From the NCBI RefSeq assembly GCF_000143415.4, contig NW_003314416.1:129332-193331 (forward strand): a stretch of 64,000 nt of DNA, read 5' to 3'. A program made the translations under genes and the position numbers. The DNA is from Selaginella moellendorffii. Taxonomy: Eukaryota; Streptophyta; Lycopodiopsida; Selaginellales; Selaginellaceae. The notes under the pieces are model-generated. The model did not search any database, was not told the origin of the DNA, and worked only from the letters and a program-made list of their open reading frames with translations. Below are positions 31,701 through 41,059 of this stretch, piece after piece. Numbering within the stretch: position 1 is the stretch's first letter; every line of letters begins with the position of its first letter.

Positions 31701-34344
31701 TAGATTGTTGTGAATATTCAGATACAAGGACTGAAAAGCGCACTGGTGGCGCATCGAAGAAGGACAAACAGACAAGCAATAGGAAAAAAGGAGGTACAAA
31801 TTATATTTGCAATGGCGTGTGGTCTCATGCCATTCCTTGCAGGAGACACTTCTTCAAAGGCAAAACAGGCAAGCACCAGCCAAGCTCAAACTGACAGTGG
31901 TCATAAAAAGCGAAAGCACGTTGGACAGTCGTCGGGATCAGAGGCGTTTGATTCGAAAAGGAAGAAGGGCAACGAAAAGATGATAGGTAATGCCTCGCGG
32001 TTATGGCATGTGTGCTCATGCCATTCATTGCAAATCAAGGGCTGAGTGAAAGCAGCCAGTCACCACCTCCTGACTCAGATTCCTATGGCGGACTCCCCTT
32101 CCCCAATCTCAATGGAGAGGTACAATGGATGAGGGATGCTTTTCAAGTCAAGGCCACGTTTTTCTCATCTCGTCCTCTTCGAAGGGTGCAAGAACGTGCA
32201 GAAACCATGTTAAGACAGTCGGGTGAGGATACGGTCCTAGGTCACGCACTAAAACAGGCTATGGATGTCTTGTATTTTGAGATGGAGACTCGGCCAGATG
32301 ATTTTCCCAAGATGGTCCTGGAAGAACAAGCCATCCAGCCTGAGCAGCCTATGGAAGAAATGCAGGAGGGGGATGAGGAGCCAGAGAAAGATAATGAGCA
32401 GGAAGAGCAGAAGGACGAAGAGGAGGACAAAGAAGAGGAGGACGAAGAGGACTTGGATGGTCCTCACAATGGTGACGATCACAATAACGACGACGACGAT
32501 GATGACGATGATGGCCAGCCTGAGGTGGCCAAAGAGCAGTGGAGGAAGGTCATACAAGACAAACCATCAGGTAAATAATAGTACATCCATTCCTAACCTT
32601 TTACCATTTCTAACATTGTCCATGTAGGTCGCAAAGCAAATGGTAAGTAGAGATTATTCAGTTGAATTAAGATACAAACTCTAGCCTTTAGTGTCGAGGA
32701 AGGATAGTGCCAAGCAAGGGTCGAAACGTATGTCCAATCCTTCAGAATCAGCAGTGCGCCCAAGTGATATCGGTCCTAGTTCCTCAATAGCAGTTGATGG
32801 TAAATACAGTATAGTCGATTCAATGTGCTAATGAGTTTGTTTTTAGTAGCCAGTAGGGAGGATACCATCTCAATCGAAGGGAGATATTTGGACATGCATA
32901 TGGATCCGCCAGTGGACTCTACTTGCCTGCAAGAGTCATCAGAGCTGGTGGAGGCTACTATCCATATCAACGCCAAGCAAGCTAACCACGCTCCACTTGA
33001 TGCTGCCCATACCACTAAGTCAATCTTGTCCACGTATCCAACTGACGGTGACCAGGCGCCATTGGACCCGCATGAGGCTGCCCCAGCCGCCGAGCCGGTC
33101 GTATCCTCATTTCCAACGGACTCAACGTGTGCCCAATCGTCTGACTACGCGCCGTTGGAACCTCCCTACACCGCCCCTGCTGCCTGTTCGGTCATGTCCA
33201 CTTTGCCAATGGAGGCACCAGCTGAAATGGCGTGTGATCACACGCCATCGGAACCACCCCATGCCACTGTTGAGCCAGTTGTACCAGAGTCTACAGCTGA
33301 AATGGCATGTGCCCACACTCCATCGGATGTGATTGACCCCACATTGCAGAGGAGAGTATTTCCGCCCTTCACGTTTCCTCGACCAAAACCCTCTCAACGA
33401 CCATCGGGAGCACCATTCGCTAATATTGTAGATGGTAAAATTGACTTGTACCATTTTTTATGCTGACGCATTTCATTTCAGAGTCACGGCGAAGGTACTG
33501 TATCGTTTTTTATCTGAACGGTGTCCTTTTCTCCCATGAGCGTGGCTCGTCCTGAAATGTCACTGCACCCTCCAAAGCCTGCGGTCGCAAGTTGGTCAAA
33601 AGAGACAGATTCACATTAATCACATGGGAGAAACTGCAGGATCTAATAATGACCATGCGACACTTAAAACAGAGGGCCGGGTTCAATTTGCAATTGGGAG
33701 TTTGGACATCCATGATGCGCCACAATGCATTAACGTTGCTACAGATGATGCACGATCAGACGCTAGTAATATTACCATTTGACTTTCTCCTAACGCAGGA
33801 GGATTGCTTGACTATGGTCCATGTGAGGGGTAGCAAGCCCATCTTCGTCAAGCCAGAGGCTGTAGTGATGAACCGGACTGCTAGGTCAAGTGAAATCCTC
33901 ATCATCGATGACTCGCCGATTAAAACTTCAGCGAACACGCACACATATGCAGTGCACCCCATCTCTTGTAGTATGGAAACTAGGGAGAAGAAACCGTATG
34001 TTCTGGGGGACCTTGCAAAACGGCTTGGAGCGATGGTGATAGAGAACTGGCCAGTCCAGGAGGTGGCTGCAGAAATCAACCAAATGGCAGATGGAACGGT
34101 ATATCAGAAGCCATTTGATCGGACAGACACCAGTCATCATTTATGGCATGTATATTGTCTAGCCAAGCACTATCCGCATCTCCATAATCTGCTCAACCGG
34201 ATGGGTTCTTCGACCACTGAACATGAGCGTGGACGTATTAGAGAAGAGATGGCATTACTATTGGGTTTAAATCCTGATAGTGTGGAGAGTGATGAAATTC
34301 CAAGATTATTGTATAGGCGTTGGAGGCAAAAAATAACAGTCTGA
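28730..34344 (+). CDS. ParB-like / HAD (FCP1-type) fusion gene, copy 1, with premature stop
   Basis: Eleven exons join in frame over 1,638 codons: 28730-28732, 28972-30150, 30205-31528, 31579-31665, 31722-31793, 31843-31986, 32040-32570, 32628-32642, 32692-32799, 32847-33434, 33482-34344. The start ATG is exactly the last codon of its exon. Residues ~225-355 look ParB/sulfiredoxin-like: a helix SDEWVEKLKQKM, then FYAVSGQHSSLAM at the position of the ParB GxxR-like loop. Then follow Lys-rich and strongly acidic (Glu/Asp) linkers and a C-terminal FCP1-type HAD domain. Nine of ten introns are 47-57 bases, and five introns contain the 22-bp palindrome. A TGA at 33553-33555 (codon ~1375) truncates the protein before the HAD core. 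Function is unknown. It diverges from the transposase gene of the same element. Confidence 0.65.
28758..28779. repeat. 22-bp palindrome in intron 1
   Basis: ATGGCATGAGG then CCACATGCCAT. First of three in the 239-base intron 28733-28971. Confidence 0.85.
28835..28856. repeat. 22-bp palindrome in intron 1
   Basis: ATGGCGTGTAG then CCTCACGCCAT. Second in intron 1. Confidence 0.85.
28895..28916. repeat. 22-bp palindrome in intron 1
   Basis: ATGGCGTGTGG then CCTCACGTTAT. Third in intron 1. Confidence 0.8.
30172..30193. repeat. 22-bp palindrome in 54-base intron
   Basis: Fills the middle of intron 30151-30204 (gtaagc...ttgcag). This intron is a multiple of three without stops, so it could also be retained. 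Confidence 0.8.
31671..31692. repeat. 22-bp palindrome in 56-base intron
   Basis: Begins five bases after the exon end of intron 31666-31721, so it is part of the donor region. Confidence 0.7.
31812..31833. repeat. 22-bp palindrome in 49-base intron
   Basis: ATGGCGTGTGG then TCTCATGCCAT, within intron 31794-31842. Confidence 0.85.
32003..32024. repeat. 22-bp palindrome in 53-base intron
   Basis: ATGGCATGTGT then GCTCATGCCAT, within intron 31987-32039. Confidence 0.8.
33227..33248. repeat. Perfect 22-bp palindrome in exon 10
   Basis: ATGGCGTGTGA then TCACACGCCAT, a perfect palindrome, read in frame as MACDHTP plus one base. Confidence 0.9.
33302..33323. repeat. 22-bp palindrome in exon 10
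   Basis: Read in frame as MACAHTP. The two coding copies are 75 bases apart. Confidence 0.8.
33482..34344 (+). pseudogene. HAD (FCP1-type) domain exon, copy 1, disabled
   Basis: Last exon of the ParB-HAD gene. FCP1/SCP-type HAD phosphatases dephosphorylate Ser/Thr through a DxDx(T/V) motif. Here motif I reads YLNGVL where copy 2 has DLNGVL, so the nucleophilic Asp is replaced by Tyr. A TGA follows at 33553-33555. Motif II (LGVWTSMMR) and the IIDDSP acidic motif remain. Downstream sequence stays open to the normal stop at 34342-34344, so the damage looks recent. Confidence 0.75.
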
Positions 34345-34378
34345 GATGGCATGTATTTATTTAAAAATGTAACTTATT

Positions 34379-34400
34379 ATGGCATGGGGTTCCATGCCAT
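34379..34400. repeat. 22-bp palindrome in 3' flank
   Basis: ATGGCATGGGG then TTCCATGCCAT, 35 bases after the stop codon. Conserved in copy 2 at 53889. Confidence 0.85.
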
Positions 34401-34762
34401 TGTATTAATATTAAAAGAAAATTCTTTGAGAGGATTTGCATTATACTAGAAGTGTAACAGCATGTTATTGGAAGTCTACGAAGTTGTTTTATTAATAAGG
34501 GGAAAGTAAAGATTGAATAGGGACTTGGGCTCCACCTAGACTCGGAGCAACTGAGCCAATATTAAAAGGATGGAAAGAAATTGGACGACGATGACAAGGA
34601 GAAGAGAGAGGTGAAGCAGTGGCAGGGGGAGGAGAAGTGATTGAGTAGACATTTCCTTGTTTAAAATAAAATGGCATGTGCCTCAATGCAGTTGAATTTT
34701 GTTATATTTATATACTATATAAGGGTTTGGAAACCTTATTTTACAAGTGGGATAATGACAAT

Positions 34763-34785
34763 TCCCACTTTAACGAAATAGAGCT
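34763..34785 (-). repeat. Right terminal inverted repeat
   Basis: Reverse complement of 20629-20651, followed by TA. Confidence 0.85.
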
Positions 34786-34787
34786 TA

Positions 34788-36409
34788 AGACCAATATCAG
34801 AAGCATCCACACGCAAAATAAAAGGTCGAGTGTAGTCAGGATATGCCAAAACCGGAGGAGTCGTCAATAGCTTTTTGAGATCCCCGAACGCCCGCTCACA
34901 ATCCGGAGACCAGATGAAAGATGATGTTGATGACTTCAGCAATACTCGCAATGGTGCAGTGCGATCAGAAAGATTATCCACAAAACGACCGAGATACTGC
35001 ACCTTGCCCAAGAAGCGCTGCACATCATTCACACATTTCGGAGTAGGGAACTTTAGAACAGCCACAAGTTTGTCAGGATCAACTTGCAAACCCTCATGAG
35101 AAATACGGTACCCAAGATAAGTTGTATCCTTGGACCCAAACACGCACTTCGACCGCTTCAGCTTTAAACCAACATTGTGTAGCTGATCCAACACTTTACA
35201 AACATCACGAACGTGCTCCTCCCACGTCCCCTCCGAGTGAATCAAGACATCATCAATGAAGTCGGCAGTCACCTCTGGCATATCACAAAGAACCTCGTCC
35301 ATCATCCGTTGGAAAGTTGCCGGAGCGTTGTTCAAACCAAACGGCATCACCAAGAACTCGTACAAACCAAACGGTGTACGAAAAGCAGTCTTAGGAATAT
35401 CTTCTGCGGCCATTGGTACTTGCCAGTACCCAGAAGGAAGATCTAGCTTGGTGAACCAACGACTTTGCCCTAGACGATCCAGGAGATTAGCAGTGTGAGG
35501 AAGAGGGTACACATCCGGGATCGTCACTTCATTTAATGGACGATAGTCGATGCAGAAACAAATACTCCCATCAGGCTTCGTCACAAGATGAGGTTCACAT
35601 GCCCAAGGACTCTGCAACTTCTGAATAACACCCATCTCCAACATCTCCTTGACGTTTGCACGTAAAATCTTGATCTCCTTGGGTGACCGACGACGAACAG
35701 GAACCTTGATTGGACGAGCATCCCCGGTTGGAATCGGATGACGTGTGGCAATCTTGGCCCCAGACGATAGGTCAAAATCAAAGAGATCAGAATACTCCTT
35801 CATGAGCCGGTCAACAGCTGCAACACAAAGATCATCAGAGGGATCGGAAAAGGGAAGAGCAGAACAAGATGGAAACATAGTAGGAAATAGTGGGGGAACA
35901 AAAGTAATGGAAGCAGAGGTAGAGGGATGAAGAGGTACGGAAGTGAGAGGAATGGATGAAACATAAGGAAGTATGAGACAAGGGGGAGAAGCTTCAAAGT
36001 CACACTTGGCATGATTGTGCTGCAACCAATCCATACCAAGAATGAGGTCAAAAGCTTGGCTCGGCACCACCCGCAACGACTGCAACTCAAGCTCGAGATC
36101 GTCCATATACACAACCAGGTCCGCCTCATCTCGTGCACATGCATGGGTACGGCCGTTGCCATAAAGAATGAAAACTGGATCCGCCGCACGATGCAACTGT
36201 AGACGACAACGTGTGGTAACAGGTCGAGCAATAGAAGATAAACTCAAACCTGTATCAACCAACACAAAGAGAATAATAGGAGACCTCTTGTTATAAAAAC
36301 GAGCTTGGAAAGTAAACACTGGATGAACTGGTGCCGAGTGAACCCCTTGATGATACTCCCGAAAGAAAGATGGAGGGGTCACTAACTTATTCGCGCAAGG
36401 TCCCTCCAT
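34788..36409 (-). CDS. Gypsy pol: protease, reverse transcriptase, start of RNase H
   Basis: The aspartic protease motif VDTGLSLSS lies near residue 52, followed by LILGMDWLQ. The reverse transcriptase fingers and palm follow: CIDYRPLNEVT, FTKLDLPSGYWQ, the catalytic FIDDVLIHS (usual YxDD with Phe), and the thumb TYLGYRIS. RNase H starts at FILRVDASDIGL and is cut by the transposon end. The last ~16 residues of the open frame are transposon sequence. It would copy element RNA into DNA in virus-like particles. The frame is open from protease to break, so this copy is younger than gypsy 2. Confidence 0.88.
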
Positions 36410-36795
36410 TACTCGCGCGACTCCTCATTTCCTAGATGCACCTCAGTGTCCAAACCTTCCACCGAAGCAGCACCAACGGGACGTTGCTGACGCCAAGGTC
36501 TCCACCCAGGAAATGGAGGTCGCCAATCCGGAAAGCGCCGACAACGCCGATAAGTATGACCAACTTCATCACATACCCAGCAACGAACATCACGGCCACA
36601 ACCACGTCCTCGCCCTTGTCCTTGGACTCGAGTAGCAGCAGCATCAACCTCCATTGGAACAAGACCATCACTCATAGGAAGTGGAGCGGAAGGACGTGTA
36701 GCGAGAAGTGGAAGAGGCGACGTTTCATAACGTTGTGCCAAGCGAAGAGCATCGTTCAAGGGTGGCAGGAGCAAGTGCATGCACAAGGCCGACAA
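36409..36795 (-). CDS. Gypsy nucleocapsid region with CCHC zinc knuckle
   Basis: Contains CWVCDEVGHTYRRC, a CX2CX4HX4C RNA-binding knuckle, after a Gly/Arg-rich stretch. It joins gag upstream and pol downstream. A frame change from the capsid segment suggests a lesion. Confidence 0.75.
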   Translation of the reverse strand: MSALCMHLLLPPLNDALRLAQRYETSPLPLLATRPSAPLPMSDGLVPMEVDAAATRVQGQGRGRGCGRDVRCWVCDEVGHTYRRCRRFPDWRPPFPGWRPWRQQRPVGAASVEGLDTEVHLGNEESRE

Positions 36796-37341
36796 GATCT
36801 TGACGAAGTGCTGGCCACAACATTCCTAGCTTGATCCGCTCCGACATATTGGGCTCCACACGAAGCAAAAGACTTCGGAAACGAACGCCAAATTGCATCA
36901 CTGACTCAGATGGCCCTTGGCGAAGATGATGCAATTGTTGGAAGGCATCGTCACAATCGTCGGCATGTCCGAAGGCGCGTTTGAAGACGTCCGGAAGAAG
37001 ACTCCAATCCCCACGAGTGGCCGCACTCAATCCATTGTACCACTGCAACGCTGTCCCTTGGAGACACGTGGGAAACTCACGCAAACGTCAAGCATCATCC
37101 CAAGAATGATATGTGGCAATCACCGTGAAGTGATCGAACCAATGGTACACATCATCCCCAGGATTCCCACGAAAAAACTCTGGCCAAACGCGAGGATTAG
37201 CACCAAGAGCAGGAGGAGTTGGACCATGTGCCGTGAATGCCACCATCAATTGAGTTTGGTTGTTTAATGCAAGCGCATAGCATCAAGCAATTGGACCAAC
37301 TGCTGCTCTAGAGTCAAAGGAGGAGATTGCTGATCTGCCAT
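36725..37341 (-). pseudogene. Gypsy gag, frame-broken
   Basis: The likely start is the ATG at 37341 (MADQQSPPLTLEQQLVQLL), soon followed by an in-frame stop. The capsid core at 36725-37084 shows the retrotransposon gag pattern: LQGTALQWYNGL, then LPDVFKRAF, then LRQGPSESVMQFGVRFRSLL. Gag forms the virus-like particle. Confidence 0.75.
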
Positions 37342-37449
37342 GAAGATGGACGAAGAAAGAGCAAAAGAAGAGAAAGGACAAAAAAGTTAGAAGGAAATGG
37401 TAGATCTAGACAATGCAAAAAGTTAGATCACCAAAATCCTAAAAAGAAA

Positions 37450-37744
37450 GAACAAAAGAAAGGAAATGGAAAAAGCTAGATCTAGACGATGCAAAAGCTA
37501 GATCTAAACCAAAATCCCAAATCCAAGCACTCTTCAAGGACCATCAAAAGTGCCCCTCACCTCCACCAATGTGAGTGCATGGAATATGGAAAGGGAATAC
37601 AGAAATGTGCATATCCATTAGCCCAAAAACCCTAGCTTATATACAAGAGCGAGTGATCCGGATTAAAACCAATCCGACGGCTACTAAAATCCCACTACGC
37701 TAATATTAGTATACGGCATCATAGCCGTACACTTGGCCCTCACA
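37450..37744 (-). repeat. 5' LTR of gypsy 1 (inner edge uncertain)
   Basis: TGTGAGGGCCAAGTGTACGG at its outer edge matches the gypsy 2 LTR at 45270. It includes a TATATAAG promoter-like site near 37635. Confidence 0.65.
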
Positions 37745-38454
37745 ATATATTTTTCCTTTATATATTAATATAATTGATAATTAATATAATTTTAATAATT
37801 TAATAAATTAATATAATGTTAGGAGTTGTTGGGGGAAGGCATTTTGGCTTATTAGCTTTAATGTTGAAGTTGGTTTTTGCATCTAGCAATCATTGGTGAT
37901 AATTGATTATCATCTAAGATAGTTGATTATCCTTGTCAAAAGGTTTTGTTTAATTGTTGTTGATATAGAATGATTCTCTGTTTTTTGGGATGGTGGATTC
38001 CTTCTTTGACGATGATTAAGCATATCTCTTTCTGATGGGATGATTGATGATCTTTCATGATAGTTAGTGGTTTTCCTTAGTAGCTTATGGTTTTTCCTAA
38101 TACCATATATTTTTTGTGGTTTGCTTTGGATTGGTCTCTTGGGTTCGAAACATGGGTAGGATGTTGCTAACACTTGCTTAAGCAACTTGGATTTCTTTGT
38201 ATTGTTGACAAAGATCTATTCAAATTGGCTTCTGTGATAGTTGGTATGAATAGGTGTTAGTCTTACCGCATTCATTATGTTCTGTTGATTATTACTCAAG
38301 TTAGTTCTGATAGGTTAGGATGTTATTTCTTTCAGGTGATACATTCGTGAGCATTCTGCTTATCAGTCAATGATACTTTGTGTTCTTTGAGTGATTTTTA
38401 GTAAATTGTTTAGCATACTATCTGCCATCTTTAGTAGTAAGTTTTATCATTGAG
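37745..38454. other. AT-rich spacer, start duplicated at 45.64 kb
   Basis: The first ~165 bases recur almost exactly at 45640-45808. The remainder holds no recognisable gene. Confidence 0.55.
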
Positions 38455-38608
38455 TTGACCTCATTCTTAGTATGGATTGGTTGTAGTGCAAACATGAAGT
38501 GTAACTTTGAGGCTTCTCCCCCTTGCTTCATACTTCCTTATGTTTCATCCATTCCTTACTTCTTCATTCCTCTACTTTTACCTCTGCTTCCATTACTTTT
38601 GTTCCCAC

Positions 38609-38613
38609 ATTAT
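38609..38613. repeat. 5-bp target duplication ATTAT, left
   Basis: Matches 39793-39797 and flanks the solo LTR. Confidence 0.8.
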
Positions 38614-39792
38614 TGTCACGAATGTGACTTCGGGTATTGAAAGTTACTTGTCGGCCAGTCCTTACGGACACTCTTTCCTTACTACCACGATGGTAGGAGG
38701 TCGGTATTGCTAAACCCTTTATCAGCCCCTCTTGTTCAAGTGTTAGTAAACTAAACTTTGCATCTGTATTTGGCTGGATGAGCATAAGCACGGAATTCCT
38801 AAATGTCTATTAAGCCAAGCATACTTGGCCCGGCTTTTTAATTCTCTTTTGCTCTATCTTGGACTGACTTGATAAAAACCCTCGCGTATTGAGATTAGTC
38901 CCTCAATATCGCTGGATGATAGTTTACCGTGTCTGCCAAACACCCTCACTATCATGCCCTTTGTGTTAGTCTCATTTCGGTCCTAAATGCTATTTATGGA
39001 AAGTGTCCAGATTTGCTTATTTAGCATATCTACGGAATGTAGACATGTCCTGTGTCCAAATTCGCAATCTAGTGCCATTCCATATTTAGTAAGTTTTGAG
39101 CTTGTTGCAGAGACTAACTCTTGATACTAAGGGAGGCTTGGGGTGAAAGCCCAAAGCATGTGTTCCTCAAGGGGGGGGGGGGGGGGGGGGCTGTGGGGGG
39201 TTCCAAATGTATAGTAGGGATAGTGGGTAAGGGGGGGGGGGGGGGGGGGGCTGTGGGGGGTTCCAAATGTATAGTAGGGATAGTGGGTAGGTTGGGCATG
39301 GTTGACCAACCTGAGGCATAGTCTAGCTCCCGCTTGCATGCCTGTCCTTGTTCTGCGTCCGGCTTGGGTCTAAGCCCAAGTTCCACACCATGCTAGCTGG
39401 TGGAGTACCCATATCCTTGCGTTAGGCCATTGGTATGCTGAAATAGCGCCAGACTCCATTTGGATTCGTTTTGCGTGCTGGTCCTGGTATTGGGATGCTG
39501 GTTGTTCCACGACTGTTCCAAGTCACTCCGGGCTCTTGTCCCTTCACTCCTTGGGCTGTATGCTCGAAAGTTGCTCCATGGTTCGGTTCCATCACTCCTT
39601 GGCTCCATGCTTGGGAGTTTGGCAGCATTCCTTCGTTCAGTAACCCAAAGCCTTGAACTTTTGATTCCACACCACTGTCCTTTGGACATGTGGCATGTGT
39701 CATGTGGCATAAAGAGGGTTTAGGTTCCTCTTCATGGTGTTATCCTATGGTAAATCACCATAGGATAAAGGGTCAAAACCACGTGCATTACA
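38614..39792 (+). mobile_element. Full-length solo LTR of family YZ
   Basis: Starts TGTCACGAATGTGAC and ends GCATTACA, 1,179 bases, with ATTAT on both sides, inside gypsy 2 protease/RT sequence. It is the product of LTR-LTR recombination and defines the full YZ LTR. It contains two long G tracts. Confidence 0.85.
39169..39288 (+). repeat. Exact 60-base tandem duplication with G20 tracts
   Basis: A run of about 20 G, then CTGTGGGGGGTTCCAAATGT and onward, is repeated with a period of exactly 60 bases. Confidence 0.85.
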
Positions 39793-39797
39793 ATTAT
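39793..39797. repeat. 5-bp target duplication ATTAT, right
   Basis: Matches 38609-38613. Confidence 0.8.
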
Positions 39798-39805
39798 TTC
39801 CTTCT

Positions 39806-40600
39806 ATGTTTCTTTCTTGTTTTGCTCTTCCCTTTTCCAATCCCTTCGACAATCTTTGTGTTGCAGTGGTCGACCGGCACATGAAGGAGTATTCTGATCT
39901 CTTTGAATTTGACCAATCGTCTGGGGCCAAGATTGCCATATGTCATCTGATTCCAACTGGGGATACTCATCTAATCAAGGTTCTTGTTCATCGTCGGTCA
40001 CCCAAGGAACATCTTGTGACGAAGCCTGATGAGAGTATTCGTGTTTGCATTGACTATCATTCGTTGAACAAAGTAACAATCCCAGATGTGTACCCTCTTT
40101 CTCACACTACTGATCTCTTGGATCGTCTAGGGCGAAGTCATTTCACCAAGCTAGATCTTGCTTTTGGGTACTGGCAAGTACTAATGGCCGAAGAAGATAT
40201 TCCTAAGACTACTTTTTGTACACCATTTGGTTTGTATGAGTTCTTCGTAATACCGTTTGGTTTGAATAATGCTCCTGCAACTTTCCAGCAGATGATGGAG
40301 GAGGTTTTTTGCGATATGCCGGAGGTGACTGCTAACTTCATTGATGATGTCTAGATCCACTCAGAGGGGATGTGGGAGGAGCACGTTCGTGATGTTTGTT
40401 TAGTGTTGGATCGGCCACACAACCCTGGTTTAAAACTGAAGCAGTCAAAGTGCATGTTTGAGTCCAAGGACACAACTTATCTTGGGTACTGTATTTCTCG
40501 TGAGGGTTTGCAAGTTGATCCTGACAAACTTGTGGCTGTTCTAAAGTTCCCTACTCCAAAGTGTATGAATGATGTGTAGTGCTTCTTGGGCAAGGTGTAA
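39806..40600 (+). pseudogene. Gypsy 2 reverse transcriptase, broken
   Basis: Shows VCIDYHSLNKVT, FTKLDLAFGYWQ and the catalytic FIDDV, which is followed at once by a stop (TAG near 40352) where gypsy 1 reads LIHSEG. A segment between RRSP and HLVTKP is deleted, as is one residue before FTKLDL. Further stops follow at DV*CF. Not functional. Confidence 0.85.
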
Positions 40601-40615
40601 TATCTCAGTTGTTTT

Positions 40616-41053
40616 GTGGATCATCTTTTTTATCACACTGCACCATTGCGACTGTTGCTGAAGTCATCAATGTCATCTTTCATTTGGTCTCCGGATTGTG
40701 AGCGGGCATTCATGGATCTCAAAGAGTTATTATCGACTCCTCTGGTTTTGGCATATCCTGACTACACTCGACCTTTTATTTTGCGTGTGGATACTTCTGA
40801 CATTAGTCTTAGAGGTGTGTTGATGCAAGAGAGCTTGAGTGTGCCTAGTCAGTGCCATCCCATTGCATATATAACCCGTACATTACAACCAGTGAAAATG
40901 AACTACTCCATGATAGAGGAGTGTTTAGTAGCAGTTTGTGGTTTCGAGAAACTTCATGCATATTTACATGGTTCTCGAACATTACTTGAAGGTGACCATG
41001 TTGTTGTTACTTCATTATTGAAGCGGAAGAACCTAATTGGTTGTACTGCTTGA
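40616..41053 (+). pseudogene. Gypsy 2 RNase H region
   Basis: From WSPDCERAF through FILRVDTSDISLRGVLMQ and the YSMIEECLVAVCGFEKLHAYLHG helix, typical of gypsy RNase H. It ends at a stop at 41051. Confidence 0.8.
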
Positions 41054-41059
41054 TGGGCT

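Larger units (their letters stand above)
20629..34785 (+). mobile_element. 14.16-kb TIR DNA transposon, copy 1, with DUF7869-like and ParB-HAD genes
   Basis: Bounded by 23-bp terminal inverted repeats beginning AGCTCTATTTCGTTAAAGTG, with TA on both outer sides. Cargo: a DUF7869-like transposase gene (minus), a central non-coding region with telomere-like repeats, and an 11-exon ParB-HAD gene (plus). About 20 copies of a 22-bp palindrome lie within. Outside the 23 bases the two ends are unrelated. A 100-base assembly gap lies at 25283-25382. The left flank is a probable LINE and the right flank a gypsy element, so the two flanks do not belong to one target. This is best explained by inversion with copy 2. 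I do not recognise the family. Confidence 0.75.
34786..37744 (-). mobile_element. Ty3/gypsy retrotransposon 1, cut by the DNA transposon
   Basis: Minus-strand order: LTR (ending near 37744, TGTGAGGGCC), gag from 37341, CCHC knuckle, protease, reverse transcriptase, start of RNase H, then the break at the TA beside the transposon end. The rest of RNase H and integrase are missing. A related plus-strand gypsy lies at 38.5-45.4 kb and shows what should follow the break (the SLRGVLM segment at 40807). Confidence 0.85.

Noticed and set aside
28730-34344. Bacterial contamination suggested by the ParB-like domain
   Set aside because: The gene has ten introns, lies in a plant transposon, and is duplicated within the same contig next to gypsy elements.
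20627-34787. A 6-bp CTTAAG or 4-bp TTAA target duplication of the DNA transposon
   Set aside because: CTTAAG is its own reverse complement, so it is ambiguous, and copy 2 has AATAAG at the same place. Only TA is common to all three ends.
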